DNA of 64,000 bases from Rubrivivax sp. (GTDB lineage Bacteria; Pseudomonadota; Gammaproteobacteria; Burkholderiales; Burkholderiaceae_C). The translations under genes were made by a program, and so were the position numbers. Numbering within the stretch: position 1 is the first letter of the stretch; each line of letters opens with the position of its first letter. The notes under the pieces are model-generated. The model did not search any database. It was given only the letters and a program-made list of their open reading frames with translations, and was not told the DNA's origin. Of this stretch, positions 10,441 through 17,770 are shown piece by piece. Where the stretch lies: assembly GCA_020248915.1 (NCBI GenBank), contig JADCGP010000022.1, forward strand, positions 37,754-101,753, in the 5' to 3' direction.

Positions 10441-10576
10441 GAGACAGGGTCTTGGGCGCGGGAGCCGGGCCGTGGTCGCGAGGTCGCCGGCAACGCCACG
10501 CGAGCTTGGTTTGAGCCGGCTCAACGTCGCTGCGGGGCTCCGCGTGCAGACTGCTTCCACGACACCCGAGCGAGCC

Positions 10577-10897
10577 ATGAAGCCTTCCCATCCGCCTGCC
10601 GTCCGCCGTCCGCCGCCGCTGCGTCGCCGTGGGGCGGCGCGTGCCATCGCCGAGCATCCGCCCGAGCAGGCTGCCGGCAATGGCCTGGTCGAGCACCCGG
10701 ACGGTTGGTACTGGGCGGCCGCCGACGGACTGCAGCAGTTCGGGCCCTTCGAGACCGCCCAGCAGGCGCGCGCCGACCGCGACCGCTCCAGCGAGCAGTC
10801 GGTCGACGACTTCGAGACCGAGCGCGAGGCCGAGATTGACCTCGGCGTGGCCGATGCGGTGCACGAGGATCGCGATGCGCTGGACCCCGATCGCTGA
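10577..10897 (+). CDS. small unknown protein with a GPF-type motif
   Basis: A 106-residue soluble protein. A basic Pro/Arg-rich start is followed by HPDGWYWAAADGLQQFGPF, then a helical ETAQQARADRD segment and a very acidic C-terminus. The D-G-W-Y-W ... G-P-F arrangement looks like a short strand-turn domain seen in uncharacterised proteobacterial proteins. No function can be given. It precedes the glycine-zipper lipoprotein by 22 bases and may share its transcript. Confidence 0.5.
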   Translation: MKPSHPPAVRRPPPLRRRGAARAIAEHPPEQAAGNGLVEHPDGWYWAAADGLQQFGPFETAQQARADRDRSSEQSVDDFETEREAEIDLGVADAVHEDRDALDPDR

Positions 10898-10919
10898 GAC
10901 GAGGCGCAGAGGCGCTGCG

Positions 10920-11420
10920 ATGGATCGGGTCGCGGGCAGCCTGCAGGCCGGCGGCGTGTGGCTGCGGCCGCACGGGGCCCGGTCGTGGGTCGTGATGGCA
11001 GCGGCGCTCGGCACGCTGTGGGCCGGCTGCGCCTCGGCGCCCTCCGGGCCCGGGGTCACCGTGCTGCCGGGTCGCGGCCTGCCGTTCGAGCAGTTCACGC
11101 GCGACGACCAGCAGTGCCGCGCCTGGGCCGCGCACTCCGTGGGCATCCCCGGACACGAGGCCGAGGCCCGGGCGGTGGCGTCGACGATGGCCGCCGGCGC
11201 CGCGATCGGCGCGCTGGCCGGGGCCGTGGTCGGCGGGCACCACGACGCCGCCACCGGTGCCGTGGCCGGAGCGGCCGTGGGCGCCGCGGTGGCTGCGGGC
11301 GACAGCCGCGCGTCCGCTCGCGACGCCCAGCGCCGCTACGACATCGCCTACCAGCAGTGCATGCACGCCAAGGGGCACCAGGTCCCGGGTGCCGGTGCGG
11401 CGGCGCCGCCACCGCGCTGA
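10920..11420 (+). CDS. glycine-zipper lipoprotein
   Basis: A 166-residue predicted lipoprotein. The ATG at 10920 has AGAGG upstream; the signal segment VVMAAALGTLWAGC ends in a lipobox. A Gly/Ala zipper follows (AAGAAIGALAGAVVGGHHD and TGAVAGAAVGAAVAAG), then YDIAYQQCMHAKGHQVPG, the usual tail of YMGG-like glycine-zipper proteins. These are small outer-membrane or periplasmic proteins of poorly known role. FTRDDQQCRAWA near the mature N-terminus is also typical. Confidence 0.75.
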   Translation: MDRVAGSLQAGGVWLRPHGARSWVVMAAALGTLWAGCASAPSGPGVTVLPGRGLPFEQFTRDDQQCRAWAAHSVGIPGHEAEARAVASTMAAGAAIGALAGAVVGGHHDAATGAVAGAAVGAAVAAGDSRASARDAQRRYDIAYQQCMHAKGHQVPGAGAAAPPPR

Positions 11421-11548
11421 GGTGTCACCGCGCCTGGACCAGGAAGGCGAGGCCGGCGAGTCGCTGCTGACGTGTCGGGGCTGCGGGCGAAGAGGGGGCG
11501 CAGCGTCGCGGTCGGCCGGCTCGCATATCTGACGTGCAGGGGGAACGA

Positions 11549-12283
11549 ATGTCCAGCCCGCTGTTCCGCAACCGGCTCGATGCCGCCGAGGCGCTGGCCG
11601 GGCGCCTGCTGCAGGAAGACCTGCCGCCGCCGCGCGTGGTGCTCGCGCTGCCGCGCGGGGGCGTGCCCATCGGAGCTGTCGTCGCGCGCCGGCTCGGCGC
11701 GGCGCTCGACCTGCTGCTGGTGCGCAAGATCGGTGCCCCCTGGCAGCCCGAACTCGCGGTGGCCGCGGTGGTCGATGCGGGTGCGCCCGAACTGGTGGTG
11801 GACGAGGGCCTCGCGCTTCGCGCCGGCGCAGACGCCGCCTACGTCCTGCGCCGCCGCGACGAGGAGTGGCGCGAGATCCTGCGCCGGCGCACGGCCTACC
11901 TGTCGGGCCGCGCGCGCGTGCCGCTCGGCGGCGCGACAGTGATCGTCGTCGACGATGGGATCGCCACCGGCACGACGGTGCGCGCGGCGCTGCGCGCACT
12001 GCAGCGCAGCGGCGCGGCCCGCCTGGTGCTCGCCGTGCCCGTGGCGCCGCCCGAGGCGGTCGACGCGTTGCGCGCCGAGGTCGACCGCGTGGTCTGCCTG
12101 GCCGAGCCTTCGCCGTTCCGGGCGATCGGCGAGCACTATGCCGACTTCCACCAGGTCGGTGATGCGGAGGTGCTCGCCGCCCTGGAGGCCGCCGACGGGA
12201 TGCCAGCGGCCTCGGCAGCGACTGTCGGCCGGACTTCGGACGCGGCGGCCTCTGCCGCACAGGCGTCTGCAGCACGGCGTTGA
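11549..12283 (+). CDS. phosphoribosyltransferase-family protein
   Basis: A 244-residue protein with the PRPP-binding loop VIVVDDGIATGTT (131-143) and an earlier ALPRGGVPIG segment, as in the predicted phosphoribosyltransferases often associated with stress loci. The ATG at 11549 is set by AGGGGG six bases upstream; a GTG at 11534 is less likely. The last 35 residues are low-complexity Ala/Ser. The substrate is unknown; members of this group are not proven purine or pyrimidine salvage enzymes. Confidence 0.82.
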   Translation: MSSPLFRNRLDAAEALAGRLLQEDLPPPRVVLALPRGGVPIGAVVARRLGAALDLLLVRKIGAPWQPELAVAAVVDAGAPELVVDEGLALRAGADAAYVLRRRDEEWREILRRRTAYLSGRARVPLGGATVIVVDDGIATGTTVRAALRALQRSGAARLVLAVPVAPPEAVDALRAEVDRVVCLAEPSPFRAIGEHYADFHQVGDAEVLAALEAADGMPAASAATVGRTSDAAASAAQASAARR

Positions 12284-12385
12284 CCGGAAGGGGCTCCCCT
12301 TGGCGCGGGCGATCCGGCCCGGCCAGCGGCGCGCCGAGCGGCCGCGCGGGCAAGCCCGGACTTGAGGTGCACTTGCACCAGACGC

Positions 12386-12847
12386 TCAGTGCTTGTGGCC
12401 GTGCCCTGCGGTGGCGGCCGCGGCGCGCACCGTGGCCTTGACCTCGACGCTGTCGCGCTTGCCGCCGCTGTCGAACAGCAGCGTCACGGGCACCGTGTCG
12501 CCGGGCTGCAGCGGCTGGCGCAGGTCCATCAGCATCACGTGGAAGCCGCCGGGCTTGAGCTCGACGGTGCGGCCCGCCGGCAGGTCGATGCCGGCGACGG
12601 CCCGCATCCGCATCACGTTGCCGTCCATCGACATCTCGTGGATCTCGACCACGCCGGCCACGGGCGACGCGGCGCCGACGAGGCGGGAGGGTTGTGCGGA
12701 CGTGAGCTGCACGAACATGCCGGTGGCACGTTGCTGTGCCGCCGTGCCGCGGACCCAGGGATCCTTGATGCTGACCTGGGCGGCTGCAGGCAGCGCGGCG
12801 GTCAGGGCAAATGCGGCCAGTGCCGCGGCGAGGGGAGAGCGGTTCAT
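12386..12847 (-). CDS. periplasmic copper chaperone, PCu(A)C family
   Basis: A 153-residue secreted protein. The signal peptide ends near AAAQ (about 24). The copper site matches the family pattern exactly: His70, ten residues, Met81, twenty-one residues, His103, one residue, Met105. The C-terminus is His-rich (AGHGHKH), which may add metal binding. PCu(A)C proteins bring Cu(I) to cytochrome oxidase or scavenge copper in the periplasm. It lies downstream of the DUF2946 and metal-transport genes, so it may belong to the same metal-responsive block. Confidence 0.92.
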   Translation of the reverse strand: MNRSPLAAALAAFALTAALPAAAQVSIKDPWVRGTAAQQRATGMFVQLTSAQPSRLVGAASPVAGVVEIHEMSMDGNVMRMRAVAGIDLPAGRTVELKPGGFHVMLMDLRQPLQPGDTVPVTLLFDSGGKRDSVEVKATVRAAAATAGHGHKH

Positions 12848-12997
12848 CGGGAACTCCGTGTCGTCAGTCTGGGCCGGGTTGGCGCGGGGGACGGCATGCG
12901 CGGACGCATGCCGGGCAGCGCCAACGCGGCCATGGCGCACGCCGTTGCGCGGCGCGGTGGAGGTCTCGGGCAGCGTGCGTGCCCGCGGCGGGGTCGT

Positions 12998-13486
12998 TCA
13001 GCAGTGGGCCGGGGGCGCGCGCGGCTGCGCCGCGATCCGCGGACCTGCAGCGGCCGGGCGCTCGCCGGAGACGGGCGCGGCGCGGTCGGGACCTCGCGCA
13101 GGCACCGGCGCCTCCAGGTTGCCCGGCGGCAACGCGCCGCAGGATCCTCCCAACGCACAGAACGCGCACAGCCCGGCCGGATCGGCGCCGGCGGGGCTGC
13201 CGGGGCCGCTGCGGCCGTCGGCGCTCCCGAGATCCTCGGTGCCGCCGACCGCCCGCGCTGCAACGCTGCGCAGGCCCTGGGTCGTGCAGACCTCGAAGCG
13301 GCCATCGAGGTCCGGTGCCGACCTCGGCGCCAGCGCGTGCGACACGGCCGGCGCAAGCGTCGCGAGCAGCACCGACAGCGCCGCCAGCAGCGCGGTCCAG
13401 CGCGACGGCGAGCGGTGTCGGACGGATGCAGGCCGAGCCACACCGGGATTGTAGGAGTGGCGCTGCGCACGGCGCGGACCCCGCAC
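12998..13486 (-). CDS. DUF2946-like protein
   Basis: Up to 162 residues. A hydrophobic N-terminal segment (WTALLAALSVLLATLAPAVSHAL) is followed by a short domain with EVCTTQG and LCAFCALGGSC, the Cys spacing typical of DUF2946. Such small exported proteins often sit beside copper or zinc genes. The tail is Pro/Ala/Arg-rich with a final Cys. The start is uncertain: GTG codons at 13486 and 13441 are both possible and neither has a good ribosome-binding site. Confidence 0.65.
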   Translation of the reverse strand: MRGPRRAQRHSYNPGVARPASVRHRSPSRWTALLAALSVLLATLAPAVSHALAPRSAPDLDGRFEVCTTQGLRSVAARAVGGTEDLGSADGRSGPGSPAGADPAGLCAFCALGGSCGALPPGNLEAPVPARGPDRAAPVSGERPAAAGPRIAAQPRAPPAHC

Positions 13487-13519
13487 GCCAGGCCAACAGC
13501 GTGCGTACCGGAGCGCCGC

Positions 13520-14263
13520 TCAGTGCTTCGGTGCGGCCGCACCTCGCAGCCGCGGGGCAAGGCAACTGGCCGCACCGCACGCGGCCAGGGCCAGCGCGAC
13601 CAGCGGTCCGCTCGGCGCGTCGAGGAACCATGAGGCCGCCAACCCGGCCAGTGCAGCCGCGACCACCACGCCCGCAGCGGCCAGCGCGCCGTGACCCGCG
13701 CGTTGCCACAGGCCCGGGGCGATCAGGGCACCGAACACGACGAACAGACCCAGCGCCTGCACGGCGAGGCTCGCCACCAGGGCGAAGGAGACGTAGAACC
13801 AGTGGTCGCCTTCGATGCGGCGTCCGCTCGCGGCCACGGCCACCGCGCAGGCGGCCAGCACGCCCACCTGGCTCCAGTCGGTCCACAGCACGTCGGCCGC
13901 CAGCAGGGCCTGCAGGTGCTCGGCGCCGTGCGCGTCGCCGCGCGCGACCAGCAACGCGGCGCAGGCGCAGGCCACGTAGACCAGACCGATCAAGGCCTCG
14001 CGGTGTTCGGGCCAGCCCCGGGCCAGCCCCGCGACCAGTGCCGCCGCGCCCAGGGCGCCTGCGCAGGCCGCGACTTGGGTCCACGGCCAGGGCGGGTGAT
14101 CCCCGAGCGCCAGCGCCGCAAGCGCTGCCGCCGCGGCGGCCTGCGCCACCGCCAGGTCGATGAACACGACGCCGCGGCGCAGCACCTGGGCGCCCAGGGG
14201 CGCCAGCGCCAGCACCGCGGCCACCAGCGCCAGTGCCGGCGCGAGCATCCACAGCGCGCTCAT
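13520..14263 (-). CDS. metal ABC transporter permease (ZnuB type)
   Basis: A 247-residue membrane protein with about seven hydrophobic segments and family-like stretches LGAQVLRRGVVFIDLAVAQ near the N-terminus and VVFGALIAPGLWQRAG near the C-terminus. It fits the Zn/Mn permease family. Its start overlaps the binding-protein stop by 4 bp, so the two are coupled. No ATPase gene follows or precedes it in this block. Confidence 0.88.
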   Translation of the reverse strand: MSALWMLAPALALVAAVLALAPLGAQVLRRGVVFIDLAVAQAAAAAALAALALGDHPPWPWTQVAACAGALGAAALVAGLARGWPEHREALIGLVYVACACAALLVARGDAHGAEHLQALLAADVLWTDWSQVGVLAACAVAVAASGRRIEGDHWFYVSFALVASLAVQALGLFVVFGALIAPGLWQRAGHGALAAAGVVVAAALAGLAASWFLDAPSGPLVALALAACGAASCLAPRLRGAAAPKH

Positions 14264-15195
14264 CCGCGCCGGACCAGCGCGTTTACGAGCCGGTCGAACC
14301 AGCGGCCGAGGGCGTCCGGCGCCTCGGGGTCCTCCACCGTGGCGGGCAACTGCAGCACAGGCACCTGCCCGCCGAGCTGCCGCGCCAGCCAGTGGCCCGC
14401 GCGCGGGTCCTGGAAGGCGCTCACGACGACCGCGGCCGGGGGGCGTTCGCGCAGCTGCTCCAGCAGCCGCTGCAGGTGTCCGGGCGTCGGGCTCAGACCG
14501 GGCCGGGGCTCGAGGTCGGCAACCTGCTGCACGCCCAGCCAGGCCCACAGGTAGCCGAAGCTCGCGTGCTGCGCAACGACCCGTGCCCCGCGCAGGCCCG
14601 CGGCCTGCTGCTCCCAGCGCGCGATGCGCGACGGCCATTCGGCTGCGAACGCGTCGTGCCGCTGCGCCACCGCGACGGCCTGCGCCGGAAACAGCAGCTG
14701 CAGCCGCGCGCTCCACGCGCGTGCAACCTCGAGCAGGCGGCGCGGGTCGGCGTGCAGGTGGGGGTTGCCTTCGGCGTGCACGTCGCCGGCGAACGGGTTG
14801 CCGCCGGCGCCTGGGCGCGGGTCGATCAGCGTCGTCGCCGAGGCGGCCAGGAACAGGCCGGGGGCGCCGTCCTGGACGCGCGGGTTGCCGGCCCGTTGCT
14901 GGAGGGTCGGCAGCCACCCTGCCTCCAGCGAGGCCCCCGTGCAGATGGCGGCGTCGGCGCCACGCAACTGGGCGATCAGCGCGGGCCGCGCCTCGATGTG
15001 ATGCGGGTCCTGACCCGCGTGTGTGGCCACGTGCAGCCTTGCGGCCGGCAGCAGGATGTGGGTCAGCGCCGCCCACTCGGGCTCGCAGGCGAAGATGGTT
15101 TGCGCAGCCGCCGGGCGGCCCAACGCGGCCAGCAGCGCCAGCAGCGCCAGCGCGGCCGCCCGCAGGCCGCGGCCCCGTTCAGAACGCGTGGGCAC
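14260..15195 (-). CDS. zinc-type metal-binding protein of an ABC importer (ZnuA-like)
   Basis: A 311-residue cluster A-I type receptor. The signal peptide ends near PAAAQ (about 32). Metal-ligand candidates lie at His65/His66 (GQDPHHIEARP), His146 (GNPHLHADP) and a later AQHASFGYLW, in the order seen in ZnuA. The long His-rich loop of E. coli ZnuA is absent. The GTG start at 15195 has GGGAG six bases upstream and overlaps the preceding outer-membrane gene by 17 bp. Confidence 0.88.
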   Translation of the reverse strand: MPTRSERGRGLRAAALALLALLAALGRPAAAQTIFACEPEWAALTHILLPAARLHVATHAGQDPHHIEARPALIAQLRGADAAICTGASLEAGWLPTLQQRAGNPRVQDGAPGLFLAASATTLIDPRPGAGGNPFAGDVHAEGNPHLHADPRRLLEVARAWSARLQLLFPAQAVAVAQRHDAFAAEWPSRIARWEQQAAGLRGARVVAQHASFGYLWAWLGVQQVADLEPRPGLSPTPGHLQRLLEQLRERPPAAVVVSAFQDPRAGHWLARQLGGQVPVLQLPATVEDPEAPDALGRWFDRLVNALVRRG

Positions 15196-16354
15196 CGTGC
15201 ACTCCCAGCGAGACCACGTACTGCAGGGCCACGGAGCGGCGCGCGGGGGACTCGAACCCGAGCGCGCCGCCCTGGCGCGAGAGCTGCAGCCGAAGCGACT
15301 GCATGTGCGAGGGTTTCCAGGCCAGCATCACGGCCCGCTCCCGCAGTCGTCCCGTCTCGAAGTGATCCTCGTGTGGCATCGATACGCGCAGCTGGTCGAT
15401 GCGGGCTCCGGCCTCCCAGTGCGGGTCGAAGCGCCACACGGCCGACAGCGCCACCGCATCATGCCGCTGCCCGCTGCCGGCGTGCGGAGCGACCCCGGAC
15501 ACCCGCGCCGCCTCCAGCGTCAGCCGCAACTGCTGCTCACGGTTGTTGCCGCCGGGAGCCCACTTCCACGTGGCGTCGAGCATCCAGGTGCGGCGGCCGC
15601 CGAAGCGGGCGCCGTGGCCGTGGTCGTGGTCGTGCCCCTCGCCTTCATGCGCCGCGCCGTGTTCCTCCGCGTCCTCGACAGCGGCCGTGCGTCGGTTGTG
15701 CAGGTACGACAGCCCCAGCTGCCAGCTGTGAGCGCGGCCGAGATCGCCTCCGGTTCGTGCCACCAGGGTCGCGGCCCCGGCCCCACCGCGCGGCGGGTCG
15801 GCCTCGGGCACGAGCTTGCGACCGCGAAACAGTTCGGCGCCGACCATCCAGTACTGCGCGGTGGGCAGCGTCAGGTTGACGCGCACGCCGTCGTCGAACC
15901 AGTGCCCGCCCAGCAGGGCGCGATGCAGCAGCGGCCGCTCGACGAAGTCATCCGCATGAGGGTGCTGCGAGTTCAGGTGGCCGACCTGCGAGGCGAAGCG
16001 CCCCGCGCGCGCGACCACGCCGCCCGGCAGCGTCCGTGTCTGCACCCAGGCTTCCTCGATGCCGGTCTCGACGGTGCCGTCGTGAGTGGCCACCACCGAG
16101 GTCAACTGCGCCGCGAGGTGCCGCCCGACCGGGCCCGACGCGGTGAGGTCGGAGTGACCGAGTTGCAGCCCCGCGCTGCGGCCGCCGAGCTCGAGCTCGC
16201 GCGAGGTCGATGCCAGGTCGATCACCGCGCCGAACTGCCAGGCCGCGCCGCTGTCGCGCGGCTGCGCCTGCGGTGCTGGCGACGCGGCGAGCAGGCACAG
16301 CGCCGCAGCGGCCGGCGCTGCGCGTCGGCGGCCGGGCCGGGAAGTGGGAATCAT
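15179..16354 (-). CDS. outer-membrane barrel protein of the zinc block, with a His-rich loop
   Basis: A 391-residue protein with a signal peptide (cleavage near APQA, about 30), many amphipathic strands and a terminal Phe (GAHAF), all consistent with an outer-membrane barrel. Residues about 232-248 form a His/Asp/Glu-rich loop (HEGEGHDHDHGHG) likely to bind Zn(II) or a similar metal. It heads the minus-strand operon divergent from the Zur-like gene. I infer a metal-regulated porin-like entry or sequestration protein. No TonB box or plug domain is visible. Confidence 0.78.
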   Translation of the reverse strand: MIPTSRPGRRRAAPAAAALCLLAASPAPQAQPRDSGAAWQFGAVIDLASTSRELELGGRSAGLQLGHSDLTASGPVGRHLAAQLTSVVATHDGTVETGIEEAWVQTRTLPGGVVARAGRFASQVGHLNSQHPHADDFVERPLLHRALLGGHWFDDGVRVNLTLPTAQYWMVGAELFRGRKLVPEADPPRGGAGAATLVARTGGDLGRAHSWQLGLSYLHNRRTAAVEDAEEHGAAHEGEGHDHDHGHGARFGGRRTWMLDATWKWAPGGNNREQQLRLTLEAARVSGVAPHAGSGQRHDAVALSAVWRFDPHWEAGARIDQLRVSMPHEDHFETGRLRERAVMLAWKPSHMQSLRLQLSRQGGALGFESPARRSVALQYVVSLGVHGAHAF

Positions 16355-16380
16355 CGTTCGCGCTCCTTGGGACAGTGAGG

Positions 16381-16406
16381 ACCGGGCAGGCGATTGCCTG
16401 CCCGGT
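16381..16406. promoter_or_regulatory. perfect 11-bp inverted repeat in the divergent metal promoter region
   Basis: ACCGGGCAGGC and GCCTGCCCGGT are exact reverse complements around a GATT loop. The element lies between the outer-membrane gene start (16354) and the AT-rich Zur-like site. It could fold in the leader RNA of the minus-strand operon or bind a dimeric protein. The sequence alone does not decide between these. Confidence 0.6.
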
Positions 16407-16418
16407 GGGGCGCCGATA

Positions 16419-16436
16419 ATAACGAGAACGCGTTAT
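16419..16436. promoter_or_regulatory. Zur/Fur-type operator candidate
   Basis: ATAACG, six bases, CGTTAT form an 18-bp dyad in an unusually AT-rich patch between the divergent outer-membrane gene and the Fur-family gene. Zur sites in proteobacteria are AT-rich dyads with GTTAT/ATAAC arms, so the match in type and place is good. Binding by the adjacent regulator, with autoregulation, is inferred. Confidence 0.65.
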
Positions 16437-16498
16437 CAATAAAAGGTTCCAAGTCCATGACCTGCGTGGCGCTGCTGGCGTTCGGCTACGCTCCGGAA

Positions 16499-16954
16499 AT
16501 GGAAAGAAACACCCGGCAGCGCTTCGCCATCCGCGAGGCCATCGCGCGCGCCGGGCGCCCGCTGCTGCCGCAGGAGGTGCTGCAGGCGGCTCAGGCCGAT
16601 GCCCCGGGGCTGGGCATCGCGACCGTCTACCGCAACCTGAGGCAGATGGTCGAGCAGGGCGAGCTGCGCGCCGTGATGCTGCCCGGCGACAGCGCCCGCT
16701 ACGAGGCCTGTGATGCCGGACACCATCACCACTTCCAGTGCCGTGCCTGCCTGCGCGTTTTCGAGGTGCAGGCCTGCCCGGGCAACCTGTCAGGTTTGGC
16801 GCCGGCAGGATTCACGGTCGAGGACCACGACCTCACGCTGTATGGCCGGTGCCGCGACTGCGCCACGGCGCGCCAGCCCCGCTCAGCGCCGGCACGTGCA
16901 GACAAGCCGCCTGCCCGGGCTGGCGCCGGCGTTCAGGTCCATCGTCGTCGCTGA
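16499..16954 (+). CDS. zur: Fur-family metal regulator, probably Zur
   Basis: A 151-residue Fur-family protein. It begins MERNTRQRFAIREAI, has the recognition-helix region GIATVYRNLRQMVEQGEL, a GHHHHFQC metal segment, and two Cys-x-x-Cys pairs (CRAC and CRDC) for structural zinc. An upstream ATG at 16457 would add 14 hydrophobic residues not usual for the family, so I prefer 16499. The Arg/Ala/Pro-rich tail is non-conserved. Its divergent zinc-type genes suggest Zur rather than Fur; iron or manganese sensing cannot be excluded. Confidence 0.82.
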   Translation: MERNTRQRFAIREAIARAGRPLLPQEVLQAAQADAPGLGIATVYRNLRQMVEQGELRAVMLPGDSARYEACDAGHHHHFQCRACLRVFEVQACPGNLSGLAPAGFTVEDHDLTLYGRCRDCATARQPRSAPARADKPPARAGAGVQVHRRR

Positions 16955-17139
16955 GTCCGCCGAGACTCTGCCCGGAGCGGTACGTGCAGCGCCGGCCCGT
17001 GCCGGCGCCGGCGTTCGAGGGCGAGCCCGGACGGAAGGCGCCGGGACGCGAGGCTTCGCGCAGGACCTGCGGCCAGGCACGGCCGACATCGGATGCTCAG
17101 AAGCGAACGCGCGCCTCTTCGGGGGCCGTAAACCAACAA

Positions 17140-17185
17140 GGCCCCTCTCGGGGCCGTAGAGCAAAACGGCCCCTCTCGGGGCCGT
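17140..17185 (-). terminator. two tandem hairpins, likely terminators of the zinc-ribbon gene
   Basis: GGCCCC-TCTC-GGGGCC (17140-17155) and ACGGCCCC-TCTC-GGGGCCGT (17166-17185) are near-identical hairpins 10 bases apart. Read on the minus strand, the second is followed by TTTTGC and the first by TTGTTGGTTT, as in intrinsic terminators. They lie just past the stop of the minus-strand gene at 17232. They may also stop transcripts arriving from the zur side. Confidence 0.7.
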
Positions 17186-17231
17186 GTGCACCCACCGGGC
17201 CGGCTGCTGCCGGCACCACCGGGTACGGGGT

Positions 17232-17489
17232 TCAGGCCTGGGGTACGGTAGTGCCCAGGCAGCCGTTGCAGCGACCGAGCCCGCGCAGGCGCGGATCGGG
17301 CTTGCCCTCCCCGGTCTTGAAGTTGGCGTGGCACTTGATGCACACGTACATCTTGGAACTCGACATCATCGGGCGCACGCCGGGCTCGGCATTGGGGCGG
17401 GCGGCGGTGTACTCGGCCTGGGTCTGGCGCAGCTTGGGGCTGGGCGTCGTGCTCTCGGGAGCGGGGATCGGACGGCGGGTGCTGGTCAT
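17232..17489 (-). CDS. small zinc-ribbon protein
   Basis: An 85-residue protein. Its C-terminal half reads MYVCIKCHANFKTGEG and then GRCNGCLG, two Cys-x-x-Cys pairs about 24 residues apart, as in zinc ribbons. The N-terminal half is Pro/Ser/Thr-rich and probably disordered. The ATG at 17489 is a guess; MMSSSKMYVC offers later starts. A ribbon alone does not show whether it binds DNA, RNA or protein. Confidence 0.5.
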   Translation of the reverse strand: MTSTRRPIPAPESTTPSPKLRQTQAEYTAARPNAEPGVRPMMSSSKMYVCIKCHANFKTGEGKPDPRLRGLGRCNGCLGTTVPQA

Positions 17490-17606
17490 GTCGGGTGGGC
17501 TGTACGACGCCCGAAACAGCGCAACGCGTATTGTCCCCGAAACCGAGGCGCCACGTTGGGGCGGGCTTCGCGGGGAACTGCGGATCATCCCGATCCCGGC
17601 GCTGGC

Positions 17607-17630
17607 TTGTCTAGGATATAAGTTGGACAA
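17607..17630. promoter_or_regulatory. AT-rich dyad, operator candidate upstream of the CoA ligase
   Basis: TTGTC, fourteen bases including GGATATAAG, then GACAA: an inverted repeat in a short AT-rich island 140 bases before the CoA ligase. TTGTC/GACAA arms are seen in sites of GntR-family regulators, but no such gene is in the window. Function is inferred from position and composition. Confidence 0.35.
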
Positions 17631-17770
17631 TTCGCGGTGCACGGCGGCCGGCGGGCGACAGTCAGCCTGGTCACTCCCGCCACCGTATCGCTCCGCGCGG
17701 CGCCATCGCGCGCGGCTGCCGCCCCCGCATATCGACTCGATCCGAGCCTGACCCTGCCGACGCAGCCACC

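Noticed and set aside
12366..12379. Small hairpin GGTGC-ACTT-GCACC before the PCu(A)C stop
   Set aside because: The stem is only 5 bp with no T-run, too weak to call a terminator.
17121..17185. Possible CRISPR-like array from repeated GGCCCCTCTCGGGGCC
   Set aside because: Only two full units with a 10-base spacer, each a hairpin followed by T-rich sequence on the minus strand; they are terminators.
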